Origin: Undibacterium piscinae | Lineage (GTDB): Bacteria > Pseudomonadota > Gammaproteobacteria > Burkholderiales > Burkholderiaceae_D | Direction: 5' to 3' | DNA length: 64,000 bases | Assembly (NCBI GenBank): GCA_003970805.2 | Contig: CP051152.1 | Span: forward strand, 2,294,001 to 2,358,000 | Shown here: positions 45,132-54,235 of the stretch, one piece after another | Layout: every line of letters begins with the position of its first letter | How positions within the stretch are numbered: the first letter of the stretch is position 1 | Made by a program: the position numbers and the translations under genes | The notes under the pieces: generated by a model | Told to the model about the DNA's origin: nothing | Database searches by the model: none | Seen by the model: only the letters and a program-made list of their open reading frames with translations

Positions 45132-45515
45132 ATCAACGAAGCTAAACCAAAAGAATAATTTATTAGTCTTTTTAAAAGTACCGTAAGAATGTTCAGACTG
45201 CTTCTCGTGGTTACATAAATACATCATCAAAAACAGATAAAACAAATAAATCACAAAATATTTAATAGATGATTTTTAATTTTCCAAATTAAATTTTAAA
45301 TTGAAAATTTATTTTCACAATATTTTTCCATTTGCTCTTTACGCATTCATAATCGCGCTTATTAGTGCGCAAACCGTGCCTTTAACAAAATATTCATTTA
45401 AATAATTTTTTGAAGAAATATTTTGAACAAAGTGAGGCGATCTAGAGCTAAAAATTTCAGCAACGCGTAGCGCACTTTATTGATCAAAATATCAAATTAA
45501 ATACTCGGAGTAAAA
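45132..45515. other. AT-rich non-coding stretch
   Basis: The 384 bp after the crotonase gene is strongly AT-rich (notably 45240-45420) and holds no convincing gene. It may contain the former promoter of the TonB receptor relic that follows. Confidence 0.5.
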
Positions 45516-45663
45516 ATGAGACCTCAGGAAAAAATTGGCGTACGTTCGGTTCGTTTGGTTTAGGCGTACTGGCAGGATCATTGTTCATCGCTGGTCAAGC
45601 CATGGCGCAAGAACGGTTTCAACGCGTAGAACAGGTTCGAACATCAACGCGTAGAAATTCGAC
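45516..45663 (+). pseudogene. Relic of a TonB-dependent receptor N-terminus
   Basis: An ATG at 45516 with a CGGAG site begins MRPQEKIG, then the frame slips. The next frame reads RTFGSFGLGVLAGSLFIAG and QAMAQE, a signal peptide, and after further slips VQRVE, TGSNI and KRVE, the usual start of a TonB receptor plug. The match stops exactly where the antisense AIM24 relic begins, so almost the whole receptor gene has been deleted. Confidence 0.6.
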
Positions 45664-46340
45664 TTAATTCTTCTCAAACAAATTCCCGAACCACCGAGCA
45701 CCGAGCCTTGTTCGCCGCCCTGGCTGCCGCCTACTTTTGAGGCACCAACGATGCGGTTGGCCAGACGCGCCAATGGCAGCGATTGCAGCCAGATCTTGCC
45801 GGGACCACGCAGCGTAGTGAAGAACATGCCCTCACCGCCAAACAGTGCGGTCTTGACCCCACCCACATACTGGATATCGTAATCGATACTACTGCTGAAG
45901 GCGACCACGCAACCGGTATCGACGCGTAGTGTCTGGCCGGCTCCAGAGTTTTTTCTATAATCGCGCCCACCGGCATGGATGAAGGCCAGACCCGTCGCCT
46001 TCGAGTTTTTTGCAAAACGAAGCTTCGCCGCCAAAGAAACCGGCACCCAGTTTTTTCTGGAAGGCTATCCCCAGCGAAACCCCTTTGGCGCGCAAGGAAG
46101 GCGTCTTTCTGGCACAGCAAAGTGCCGCCATATCACCCAGATGCACGGGAATGATTTTGCCTGGATAAGCCGCGCCAAATGCCACTTTACGTTTGCTGCG
46201 GCCAGCGTTCATGAACACCGTGGTGAACATCGATTCGCGGGTTACCAGACATATAAAACATGGCGCCAGCCTCGCCCACCAAGCCTCGTTCGGATCAAGG
46301 CTCGATCTCGACTGCATTGTCATCGCCAAATTTGCCTGAG
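45664..46340 (-). pseudogene. AIM24/TIGR00266-family pseudogene
   Basis: Pieces of an AIM24-family protein occur in order but in three frames: GEAGAMFYM, VTRESMFTTVFMNAGRSKRK, VAFGAAYPGKIIPVHLGDM, KGVSLGIAFQKKLGAGFFGG, LAFIHAGG, RVDTGCVVAFSSSIDYDIQY, GGVKTALFGGEGMFFTTLRG, and a C-terminus GNLFEKN with a stop at 45664-45666. At least six indels break the frame, while substitutions look few, so the decay is recent. One gap after AGAMFYM removes about 100 bp. The family's biochemical role is unknown in bacteria. Confidence 0.8.
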
Positions 46341-46435
46341 CTGAAGTGCGAAACTATTTTAACTACGTAGACGACTTATTTTACGCTTGACATCCATAAA
46401 ACCTATCCTGTCGGTAGTCGCGTTTCTGGCATCAT

Positions 46436-46957
46436 CTACGCTGATTTTTTTCTCATGCAATAGCCCCATGCCGGCAATGCCAATTTCGCCACGCGCATGT
46501 AACGACGCAACACCAGCGGGCCAGAAGGCTCTGTTGCCGCGAAGATGGTCTTCCAGATCTCATCTTCCATATAAAACATGGCGCCAGCCAGTGCACAGCC
46601 TCGTTCAGGCAATTTCGCCTGGCGATTGAAATCCGCTTCCGAATTCACCCGAAACCGCACTTGATCCCTGAGATTTTTTGCCTGCCCGTGAATTTCGCAA
46701 AAAAATTCGGCTTTTTCAGAGAAATTAAATGCCTCGCGAAAGCCTATAAACATGGTGGTACCGAGGCCCAGAAAAACCGCATATTGGGTATATTCGAGAT
46801 AAGCGGCGGCAGTCGTCCCTATGCTCAACAAGAGGCCGCACACCACCAGCAAGGAACCCATACGCCGGTTACGCACATAGTTCTTCCATTGGAACACTTG
46901 AAAACTGTCGATCTGATTCCAAAGCTCATCTGTTTTGGCGACGTGTGACATACTCAT
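46436..46957 (-). pseudogene. Chimeric ORF: two-TM (SLATT-like) N-terminus joined to AIM24-like fragment
   Basis: The first 110 residues look like a real protein: SHVAKTDELWNQIDSFQVFQ, two TM helices (about 36-75) and a soluble tail with NLRDQVRFRVNSEADFN, similar in layout to SLATT/DUF4231 proteins. The reading frame then runs into LAGAMFYMEDEI, an AIM24 N-terminal motif, and a tail that is not family-like. A different frame there reads EIGIAGMGLLHEKKISVDD, possibly another lost C-terminus. A 21-base stretch is shared with the AIM24 relic downstream. The ORF is probably a deletion chimera. Start at 46957 or 46951. Confidence 0.55.
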
Positions 46958-47226
46958 TAGGGGAATGGTGCTCTCTGATAGCGAAGTGGTTATGAATGGC
47001 AGGCGGGCTGCCGCATTAAACAATAGGTGATTGTAAAATTTACCGCATTTTAACGGGTAAAACACGGCTATTAGCTTAATTTCACCCTATTTAACGATTC
47101 TGACAAATCATCATGGCTCGCCAATTTCGATGTACATTTTACATCATACCACTGTTGGCCAGGCAAAACCTCTTGCCCGGCCCGGGTAATCGCGTCAGGT
47201 ACCGCTAAGGCTGCCTGACGCCATCT

Positions 47227-50200
47227 TTAGCGACCGCAGGAACGCGTAGCCGGATTGCCGGCAGGCGGCTCTATCAGCGGCATCAGGCTAGGTGCCAACA
47301 CCGTCAGCAATTGCACCGGCAGAGCGCTGGTAAAGTCATAGTCTTTCGATTGCGGGCCACGTACATAGGCGGTCATACTGCCAAAGAAACGCTCACCGAT
47401 ATTGAATACAAAGGTCGCGGAGCGATTCACATAGCGCGACTCCAGCAGTTTGCCGCCGGCACCATAAACTTCAAAACGCTGATCGCCGGTACCGGTTTTA
47501 CCACCTACCGGAATATTTGTGCCGTCTTTGCTGACAAAAGCGGCACGCGCACGTCTGGCAGTCCCCAGCGCCACCACCTCACGCACGGCATCGGCCGCCA
47601 CCCGTGCCACTTCCGGCGCCAATACCTGCTCGCCTTTTACGTTTTGTCCGTGGCTCAGCAGGGTTTCGTAAGGTGTGCCGCTGGCAAAATGCATGGACTC
47701 TATGCGCTGGCTAGGCTTGCGCACACCACCGTTGACAATGATACCCATCAGCTCGGCCAAGGCCGCCGGACGGTCTGCAGAAGCGCCCAGCGCGCTGGCA
47801 TACGATGGTGTCATGGAGGCGAACGGATAGCCCATGTGCTGCCATTGACGATGCACTTCAAGGAAGCCTTCGACTTCCAGCAAACCGGCGATACGCTTGT
47901 CCTGCGCATGCTTGCGACTGGTCTTGAATAACCATTCATAGACGATCTGACGCTCCTTGGCACTGGCGGCCACCACCTCGCTCAAACTGGCGCCCTGATT
48001 CTGGCGTAAATAGCCAACCATCCAAAGTTCCAGAGGATGAATCGTGGCCAGATAGCCGCGGTCTGACAAGGACATGTTCTGCGCTGAATATTGCTCATAC
48101 ATCTTGGCCGCGCGTTCGCTGCTGATCTCATTTTGCGAGGCCAGATTTTCATTCAGGAAAGCCACGAATTCGGCCAGGCTGGCATTGGGTGCGATGGTGC
48201 GATGTACGTTGGCCAGCCGCAGCGCGGTCGGGCGCAGGCTAGACAACAACAACTGCTCGCTTTCCTTAGGGTTTTTGCCTTTGTATTTGGAATAGAAGCG
48301 ATGCAGGAACTCACGCCCTTCACGGTCGGCAAAGCGACTCAGATACTCGGCCCGGCGCGGATCGCTGGCATCGGACAGTAAGCTCGCCGACGAACCCGGC
48401 GTCTGGAACATGTAAAAATGCACGACATCGCGCATCAAACGGACAAATGGCAGATTGACCGAGTGACGCAGTGATTCGCGCACACTCAGGATGCGTCCCT
48501 CATCCTCTTTTTTGAAGTTGCCGAAATAATGCATGCCACCGCCGGTAAAAAAGCCTTCGCTGGTACTGGCAGAGTAAGTGCGCTCCATCGCGGCATTCAG
48601 GATGGCAGGTAAATCTTTCGCGCCACGTCCTTGAAAATACTCGATAGCCCAGCGTGACAAACGGTCTTTAGGGTCGAGCACAACTTTGCCCAGCGCCGCC
48701 GCATCAAGCGTGCTGTAACGCTGATGCAATTGCGCAATGATGTCGAGATAGGTGACCAGGGTGCGCAATTTGGCAGTAGAGCCCAGATCAAGTTTGGCAC
48801 CGTCATTGATATCGAGCGGCTGATCATAGTTATCGGTCTGCAGGCGCAGATAGTTGGAGTGCTCGCCCTTTTCCAGCAAGGTGAAGCTATACACCACATT
48901 GGCCGGATCGCCATTACCCAGCATACCCTTACCGGCCAGGCCGGCAGCCTTGGCGGTCTCAGGGTCGCGCAGATTACGCAACACATTGGTCACCGCTTCT
49001 TGCGCCTGTGCATCAAGCGTACTGACCACGCTCAAATCGAGCCGGTCCAGGCTATACAGGCTGGAATCGCCCAAGAGCCCGGACAAATGAGTACGGATCG
49101 CATTACTGGCCTTGCGGCTGACGAAGGAGTTATTGGCCGCGCTGGCATTTACAGTTTTGCCGGCTGCCTGCAATTTTACGTGCAAGGCCGCATCGCGCAA
49201 GACCGGCGAGATCACGCCAGATTGCGCCAGCAAACGCAAATGACTATCGGTCAGTTGCTCCAGATCGGCGCCACCGGCATCGAGGTAATACGAAGGCCGG
49301 CGCTGCGCGATAAACAGGCTGAGCGCCTGCTTGTAGGCCAGTGCGCTGGCGGCACTGTCCAGATTACCCTTCAGGGCCAGATTGATCTCGGCAAAATCAC
49401 GGCCATACCAGACCCACATGCCATCGCCTATGCCATTGACTTCACCATAACCAGGCTTAGCCGACAGCGGCACCGAATTGATGTAATCGACCACAATCTG
49501 ACGCCGTGCCTTGGTGGTATCTTCGCCGCCCTGATAGGCGCGCAGTGAAGCCGAGACCATCTGGTTAAACTTGTCAGTAAGCGAATTGGTACGGCCTTCG
49601 GCAGAATGGCGGTATTTTTCTATCTGGGTGGCTAAAGTGCTGCCGCCGGCCGAGCGATGTCCGCCGCCTAGCATATTCAGTGACTTGTCGAACACCGCCT
49701 TACTCAAACGATCCCACTCTATCGCCGGATTACGCTTAGGATAGGTAGTATCTAGCAGTTCACGGTTCTCGATGAACAGCAGGCTATCGATCAAGACCTT
49801 GGGCGTCTCTTCAAAATTGGCGTAAAAACGCTCCGGGTAGCGCGCCGCAAACAGCGGCTGCTGACGGCAATCGAGGATGTTCAGGCCTACCCCGTTTTTT
49901 TCGTGGTAAGTGGCGAAAAATCCGCGGTCGGCCATTTCCACCATCTTCGGTGATATCCGCGCTTGTGCCGTAATCGTAAAATCCTTGGCTTGCAGCTTAG
50001 TTAAAAAATCCGGCAAAGTGGCATAGCCCATGCGCTCGTCGTACGGACTGTCATGCGGAAAGCGGATTTTCCCGGCCGGGCTGGCGCCAGGCTCGACCTT
50101 ATACGTCAGTTGCTTGGCCAGTTTGGCAAAAAACTCGGCCTGCTTTTCGTAACTACGCGTCTCTTGCCATACCCACCAGGCAGCGGCCGACAACAAGGCC

Positions 50201-50523
50201 AATAACAGCAACAGGAAATACGGCCAGATGCGGCGGCGCTTGGCCGGCTTATTTTTTACAGGCGGACTTGACGGCGCTGACGGTATTGGCGGAGCTATTG
50301 CAATCACTGGCGTTGTGAGTTCTGCCGCTTCAGGCACTGCTTGGGCACGGCGCATGTCACGCAAATCGGGCATTGCCTCCGCCTTATGTGGCAATGGTTT
50401 ACCTGCCGCTGCCAATACCGGGGCAGGCTTGCGTGCCAGCCGCATAGAGGCGACTTTTGCGCGCATCTTGCGCATCGCGCGAACGATGATAGGGGGCCTG
50501 CGGAAACGACGATTACTTAACAT
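47227..50523 (-). CDS. Bifunctional class A-type penicillin-binding protein (GT51 plus transpeptidase)
   Basis: The 1098-residue protein has a Pro/Ala/Arg-rich cytoplasmic N-terminus of about 105 residues, one TM (about 106-125), a GT51 glycosyltransferase region (FIENRELLDTTYPKRNPA, GGSTLATQIEKY) and a transpeptidase with STAK (DLGSTAKLRTL), SVN (RHSVNLPFVRL) and KTG (VGGKTGTGDQ). It should polymerise and crosslink peptidoglycan. The first GT motif has ENREL instead of the common EDRRF, as in a divergent PBP group. It is unusually long. It stands alone on the minus strand, with no gene in the 370 bp upstream. Confidence 0.88.
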   Translation of the reverse strand: MLSNRRFRRPPIIVRAMRKMRAKVASMRLARKPAPVLAAAGKPLPHKAEAMPDLRDMRRAQAVPEAAELTTPVIAIAPPIPSAPSSPPVKNKPAKRRRIWPYFLLLLLALLSAAAWWVWQETRSYEKQAEFFAKLAKQLTYKVEPGASPAGKIRFPHDSPYDERMGYATLPDFLTKLQAKDFTITAQARISPKMVEMADRGFFATYHEKNGVGLNILDCRQQPLFAARYPERFYANFEETPKVLIDSLLFIENRELLDTTYPKRNPAIEWDRLSKAVFDKSLNMLGGGHRSAGGSTLATQIEKYRHSAEGRTNSLTDKFNQMVSASLRAYQGGEDTTKARRQIVVDYINSVPLSAKPGYGEVNGIGDGMWVWYGRDFAEINLALKGNLDSAASALAYKQALSLFIAQRRPSYYLDAGGADLEQLTDSHLRLLAQSGVISPVLRDAALHVKLQAAGKTVNASAANNSFVSRKASNAIRTHLSGLLGDSSLYSLDRLDLSVVSTLDAQAQEAVTNVLRNLRDPETAKAAGLAGKGMLGNGDPANVVYSFTLLEKGEHSNYLRLQTDNYDQPLDINDGAKLDLGSTAKLRTLVTYLDIIAQLHQRYSTLDAAALGKVVLDPKDRLSRWAIEYFQGRGAKDLPAILNAAMERTYSASTSEGFFTGGGMHYFGNFKKEDEGRILSVRESLRHSVNLPFVRLMRDVVHFYMFQTPGSSASLLSDASDPRRAEYLSRFADREGREFLHRFYSKYKGKNPKESEQLLLSSLRPTALRLANVHRTIAPNASLAEFVAFLNENLASQNEISSERAAKMYEQYSAQNMSLSDRGYLATIHPLELWMVGYLRQNQGASLSEVVAASAKERQIVYEWLFKTSRKHAQDKRIAGLLEVEGFLEVHRQWQHMGYPFASMTPSYASALGASADRPAALAELMGIIVNGGVRKPSQRIESMHFASGTPYETLLSHGQNVKGEQVLAPEVARVAADAVREVVALGTARRARAAFVSKDGTNIPVGGKTGTGDQRFEVYGAGGKLLESRYVNRSATFVFNIGERFFGSMTAYVRGPQSKDYDFTSALPVQLLTVLAPSLMPLIEPPAGNPATRSCGR

Positions 50524-50897
50524 GTTGGTTCTACCGCTTATGCGGGTCTTCTATCGAGCAAATAAGTTGTCGCCGCGGCGACAACTTCGGAAAATTTAGG
50601 CACTGAAATGACCTGAGAGAGACTAAGGAAATCAATGTAGAAACTAGTTTCTGATATTCCATCACATCAGCGCAGCACTAGGTCGCGATCTTGTCAAAAA
50701 TAGTTCTTTGACTATAAATTTCGCAAAAAAAACAACATCATGCCTGATGCGTCAAAATTCTGGCACAAAACTCTGCTTTTTTTCCGGCAACCCGGATCTC
50801 GCGACGCATAGGCAAGTTCACGCAATAGAATTGGGGGAATAAGGCGTAGGCAGTTACAATGCTCATCAAATTATTTTCTCTGCTTAGCTGCATTCCC
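50524..50897. other. Divergent promoter region
   Basis: No gene was found in these 374 bp between the penicillin-binding protein and the pseudouridine synthase homologue. TACAAT at about 50854-50859 is a possible -10 for the latter; no good -35 was seen. Confidence 0.3.
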
Positions 50898-51611
50898 ATG
50901 ACCAACTCCCTACGCCTTGCCAAACGACTCGCCGATCAAACCCCCTGTTCACGCCAGGAGGCCGAAATCTATATTGCCGGTGGCTGGGTACAGGTTGACG
51001 GGCTAACCGTAGAAGAGCCAGGCTACCGAGTGCAGCCTGAGCAGCAAGTCACCCTGTTACCGCAGGCCAGTCTGGCGCCAGCCGCGCCCGTCACCATCTT
51101 GCTGCACAAGCCTGCCGGAGTGGAAGCCAGCGCAGTACTACGTGGCATCAGGGCTGAGACCATGGCCGCCGGCAACCGCTCAGGGCTAGAGTTTCTGAAA
51201 CGCCATACCACCAACCTGAATTTCACCGATGCGCTGGAAACCAAGGCCAGCGGCCTGATGGTATTTACCCAGGATTGGCTGATCGCCCGTAAATTGGTCG
51301 ACGATGCAGCCAAAATTGAACAGGAATATGTGGTCGAGGTAGCCGGAAACATCGGTGCCGATGGGCTGGCACTATTGAACCACGGCCTCACTTTTAACGG
51401 AAAAACATTGCCTCCGATTAAAGTTAGCTGGCAGAATGAAACCCGATTACGCTTCGCGCTGAAAGGCCCTCAGCCTTTCCAGATCATCCACATGTGTGAA
51501 AAAGTCGGTTTAAGCGTGGTGGCGCTCAAGCGTATCCGTATCGCACGCGTGCCCTTGGCCAGCCTACCGGTCGGCGAATGGCGCTATTTGCTGGGCTATG
51601 AACGTTTTTAA
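50898..51611 (+). CDS. RsuA/RluF-family pseudouridine synthase homologue
   Basis: The 237-residue protein has an N-terminal S4 RNA-binding domain (SLRLAKRLADQTPCSRQEAE, then VQVDGLTV) and a pseudouridine synthase fold (TILLHKPAGVEAS, EYVVEV, GLSVVALKRIRIARVPL). The family normally has the catalytic Asp in a RLDxxTSGL-type motif; here the matching stretch is ALETKASGL, with Glu at that place. It may be inactive, modified in chemistry or only RNA-binding. The start MTNS fits the S4 domain; an ATG 13 codons earlier is possible. The HNH gene follows 20 bp later. Confidence 0.8.
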   Translation: MTNSLRLAKRLADQTPCSRQEAEIYIAGGWVQVDGLTVEEPGYRVQPEQQVTLLPQASLAPAAPVTILLHKPAGVEASAVLRGIRAETMAAGNRSGLEFLKRHTTNLNFTDALETKASGLMVFTQDWLIARKLVDDAAKIEQEYVVEVAGNIGADGLALLNHGLTFNGKTLPPIKVSWQNETRLRFALKGPQPFQIIHMCEKVGLSVVALKRIRIARVPLASLPVGEWRYLLGYERF

Positions 51612-51631
51612 CCGGATGAAAAGGACAGTGC

Positions 51632-52009
51632 ATGACTACTAAGAAGCCAGATAACAGCAGGCTAGACAAAATTGTCGCCGACGCTAACCGCAATGCCGCG
51701 CAACGCGCCACCGGTTACCGCGAACGTTCCCTGAAAATGTATCCCTGGGTCTGTGGCCGCTGTACCAGAGCCTTCACGCATGCCAACCTGTCGCAATTGA
51801 CCGTGCATCACCGTGATCATAATCACGACAATAATCCGCCTGATGGCAGTAACTGGGAATTACTTTGCCTGTATTGCCATGACAACGAGCACTCGCGCTA
51901 TCTGGAAGCGGATCTGCAAGGTGCTTATGACACTGCCGGGAATATCCAGAAACACGCGACGCATAATCCATTTGCGGCGCTTCAGGGTTTGATGAAGAAG
52001 AGTGCCTGA
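51632..52009 (+). CDS. YajD-like HNH nuclease family protein
   Basis: The 125-residue protein has an HNH domain: two CxxC zinc pairs (CGRCTRAF and CLYCHDNEH) and the catalytic HHRDHNHDNNPPDGSNWELL. It matches E. coli YajD in length and layout. The biochemical role of that group is not well established. It is probably co-transcribed with the pseudouridine synthase homologue. Confidence 0.9.
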   Translation: MTTKKPDNSRLDKIVADANRNAAQRATGYRERSLKMYPWVCGRCTRAFTHANLSQLTVHHRDHNHDNNPPDGSNWELLCLYCHDNEHSRYLEADLQGAYDTAGNIQKHATHNPFAALQGLMKKSA

Positions 52010-52022
52010 AGCAAAGGCACTC

Positions 52023-53018
52023 TCACCAGCGCAATTTAGCCCAGGCCGCTTGCTGTGCCGGATTTAAAAAAGTCCAGGCCACCAGGCGGCTTTGCTTTTG
52101 TCCCTGCGTCATGGTGATGGTTTTTTGCTCGTGCACCTTGGCTTGCTGGAGTGCCGCGTAAATACCCGGCAAGCTAGCCGATTTCGAAACCAGAGTCGTA
52201 AACCAGAAACAACGGGTAGCAATCTGTGCGCTTTCCTTGATCATGCGCTGGATAAACGCCAGCTCACCGCCAGGACACCAGAGCTCGGCGTCTTGCCCGC
52301 CAAAATTGAGGCTGGACTGAGCCTCACTAGTGGCTTTTCCCAAATTCTCCCATTTGCGCCGGGTACCCTCACGCGCCTCTGCCAGCGAAGTATGAAACGG
52401 TGGATTACACATGCTCAGGTCAAACCATTCATCATCGCCGACAATACCCTTAAACACCGCATTGGCCGAAGGCTGCAAGCGTAGTGCGATCCGCTGCGCC
52501 AGTTTGGGATTGGCATCAAGAATCGCCTGCGCATTAGCCAACGATGCAGGGTTGATGTCTGCGGCGACAAACTGCCAGCCGTATTCACTGCAAGCGATCA
52601 GCGGGTAAATCAGATTAGCGCCGGTGCCGATATCGAGCACCTGCACACCCGTCTTTTTAGGAATCTTGCCGCGATTGCTGCCCGCTAGCAAATCGGCCAG
52701 GTAATGCACATAATCGGCACGCCCGGGTACCGGCGGGCAGAGATTGTGTTCTGGTATGTCCCAAGCCTGTATGTCATAGCAGTCTTGCAGCAAGGCACGA
52801 TTGAGCGATTTGACCGCCGCCGCATCGGCAAAGTCTATGCCCGCTTCACCATGTGGATTGATACTGAGAAAAGCGCCTAAGCCGGGATCGGCCAGGAGCA
52901 GACGCGCAAAGTCATAACGTCCTTGATGACGGTTACGCGGATGCAGCTTGCCATTCGAATGAGTAGTGCTAGCCGCAGGCAGTTTGCCGGTGGTGGCTGA
53001 TGGTGGTTTTGTTCGCAT
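52023..53018 (-). CDS. rlmF: 23S rRNA m6A1618 methyltransferase RlmF
   Basis: The 331-residue SAM-dependent methyltransferase shows the SAM site VLDIGTGANLIYPL and the catalytic NPPFHTS motif of N6-adenine methyltransferases. It starts with a basic N-terminal region (NRHQGRYDFARLL), as in RlmF/YbiN. It methylates A1618 of 23S rRNA. The start is set at MRTKPP; 13 more upstream codons are open but lack family similarity. It is convergent with the HNH gene (13-bp gap). Confidence 0.9.
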   Translation of the reverse strand: MRTKPPSATTGKLPAASTTHSNGKLHPRNRHQGRYDFARLLLADPGLGAFLSINPHGEAGIDFADAAAVKSLNRALLQDCYDIQAWDIPEHNLCPPVPGRADYVHYLADLLAGSNRGKIPKKTGVQVLDIGTGANLIYPLIACSEYGWQFVAADINPASLANAQAILDANPKLAQRIALRLQPSANAVFKGIVGDDEWFDLSMCNPPFHTSLAEAREGTRRKWENLGKATSEAQSSLNFGGQDAELWCPGGELAFIQRMIKESAQIATRCFWFTTLVSKSASLPGIYAALQQAKVHEQKTITMTQGQKQSRLVAWTFLNPAQQAAWAKLRW

Positions 53019-53125
53019 AGCGAGATTTTGACACGCTCTGCCGTCTGACAGTAGCATGTCAGTACTTTTTTCAGCAACGCCTCGCTAGCGCATGCTGCTA
53101 TGATCCTGCCTGAAAAGGAAAAAAC

Positions 53126-53344
53126 ATGAGCAATCAACAATTACCCCGCACTCTCGACGGCATTACCCTGGAAGCTTTGCTGACGCAACTGGTAGCGCAT
53201 TACGGCTGGGAAAAGATGGGTGCCATGGTGGACATCAAGTGCTTCACCATTGACCCCAGCATCAAATCTAGCCTGAAGTTTCTCAGAAAAACCCCATGGG
53301 CCAGGAACAAAGTAGAAGAGCTGTATCTGAACATGCCCGCCTAA
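53126..53344 (+). CDS. VF530 (DUF2132) family small protein
   Basis: The 72-residue protein covers the whole VF530 domain: [20 protein letters not shown], then [20 protein letters not shown] and [13 protein letters not shown] member from Vibrio has a known fold and is thought to bind DNA, but function is unproven. A GGAAAA site lies upstream. It ends just before a strong terminator shared with the convergent ppiB gene. Confidence 0.9.
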   Translation: MSNQQLPRTLDGITLEALLTQLVAHYGWEKMGAMVDIKCFTIDPSIKSSLKFLRKTPWARNKVEELYLNMPA

Positions 53345-53360
53345 AACCATGCGGCCATAA

Positions 53361-53396
53361 AAAAACGCACTATCGGTGAAAGATAGTGCGTTTTTT
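53361..53396. terminator. Strong bidirectional terminator
   Basis: Perfect arms of 14 bases (AAAAACGCACTATC and GATAGTGCGTTTTT) with a seven-base loop lie between the convergent VF530 and ppiB genes; T tracts occur on both strands. Confidence 0.9.
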
Positions 53397-53434
53397 ATTG
53401 TTCGCCTGAGCGAAAGCTAGCGACTAAGCGGCGA

Positions 53435-53971
53435 TTACGCTGCGCTCGGTGCCAGATGCGGGAAACGCTTGTCGATGACTTGATTCCACTTAGTGACTTG
53501 TTCAGCCACTTTTGCCATCAATTCAGTAGTGTCGCCTTCGATAGTCAGTTTTTCGATAACGTCGCCTTTGGCGATGCTATCGACTACTTTCTGGTCTTCT
53601 GCGCTCACGACTGCGCCAAACACGGTGTGTTTACCGTTCAGGTGAGGCGTAGCGCCGTGAGTGATGAAAAACTGGCTGCCGTTAGTGCGCGGACCGGCGT
53701 TTGCCATCGACAGGATACCTGCCTTGTCATGGCGCAGATCGCCAGTGCACTCGTCTTCAAACTGGTAACCCGGGCCGCCCATGCCGGTGCCGTCAGGGCA
53801 ACCGCCCTGGATCATGAAATCGCTGATAACGCGGTGGAATGTCAGACCGTTGTAGTAACCGCGCGCTGCCAGATTGGCGAAGCTGGCGCAAGTAACCGGA
53901 GTCTTGTCGGCAAACAGGTTGATGTTAATCGTACCTTTGTTGGTTTGCATGATAGCTTTTAATTGTGTCAT
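53435..53971 (-). CDS. ppiB: Peptidyl-prolyl cis-trans isomerase B (cyclophilin)
   Basis: The 178-residue cytoplasmic cyclophilin catalyses proline isomerisation in protein folding. The active-site stretch [19 protein letters not shown] and the later [18 protein letters not shown] and [10 protein letters not shown] are intact. The start is ATG 53969-53971 with GAGGA upstream; the ORF extends 88 codons further but without family similarity or signal peptide. Confidence 0.95.
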   Translation of the reverse strand: MTQLKAIMQTNKGTININLFADKTPVTCASFANLAARGYYNGLTFHRVISDFMIQGGCPDGTGMGGPGYQFEDECTGDLRHDKAGILSMANAGPRTNGSQFFITHGATPHLNGKHTVFGAVVSAEDQKVVDSIAKGDVIEKLTIEGDTTELMAKVAEQVTKWNQVIDKRFPHLAPSAA

Positions 53972-54235
53972 TTTGTCCTCGTGGGTAAGTGGTATGCAGC
54001 AGAGTCTGAAATCTTCATCAAACTGCCAGCGGCTGAAACTTGCGTCTGGCGTCGAATCCAGCATTCTATCAGCTTGAATCCGGTTTAGCCCCTTAGCGAA
54101 CATGCCGCTAACACGTAAGTAGCATGCGCCCTGCAGGGCAGCATGCCGGCCGGAAACCTTTGGTTTCGCCAGTGGCTCGATTTTGAGCACTAAAATGGCG
54201 CCAAACACGGCCCATGGCAAATTTTGGAGCCTCAT

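Noticed and set aside
48724..49548. 274-residue ORF opposite the penicillin-binding protein
   Set aside because: It is antisense to the conserved GT51 and transpeptidase region and looks like a shadow.
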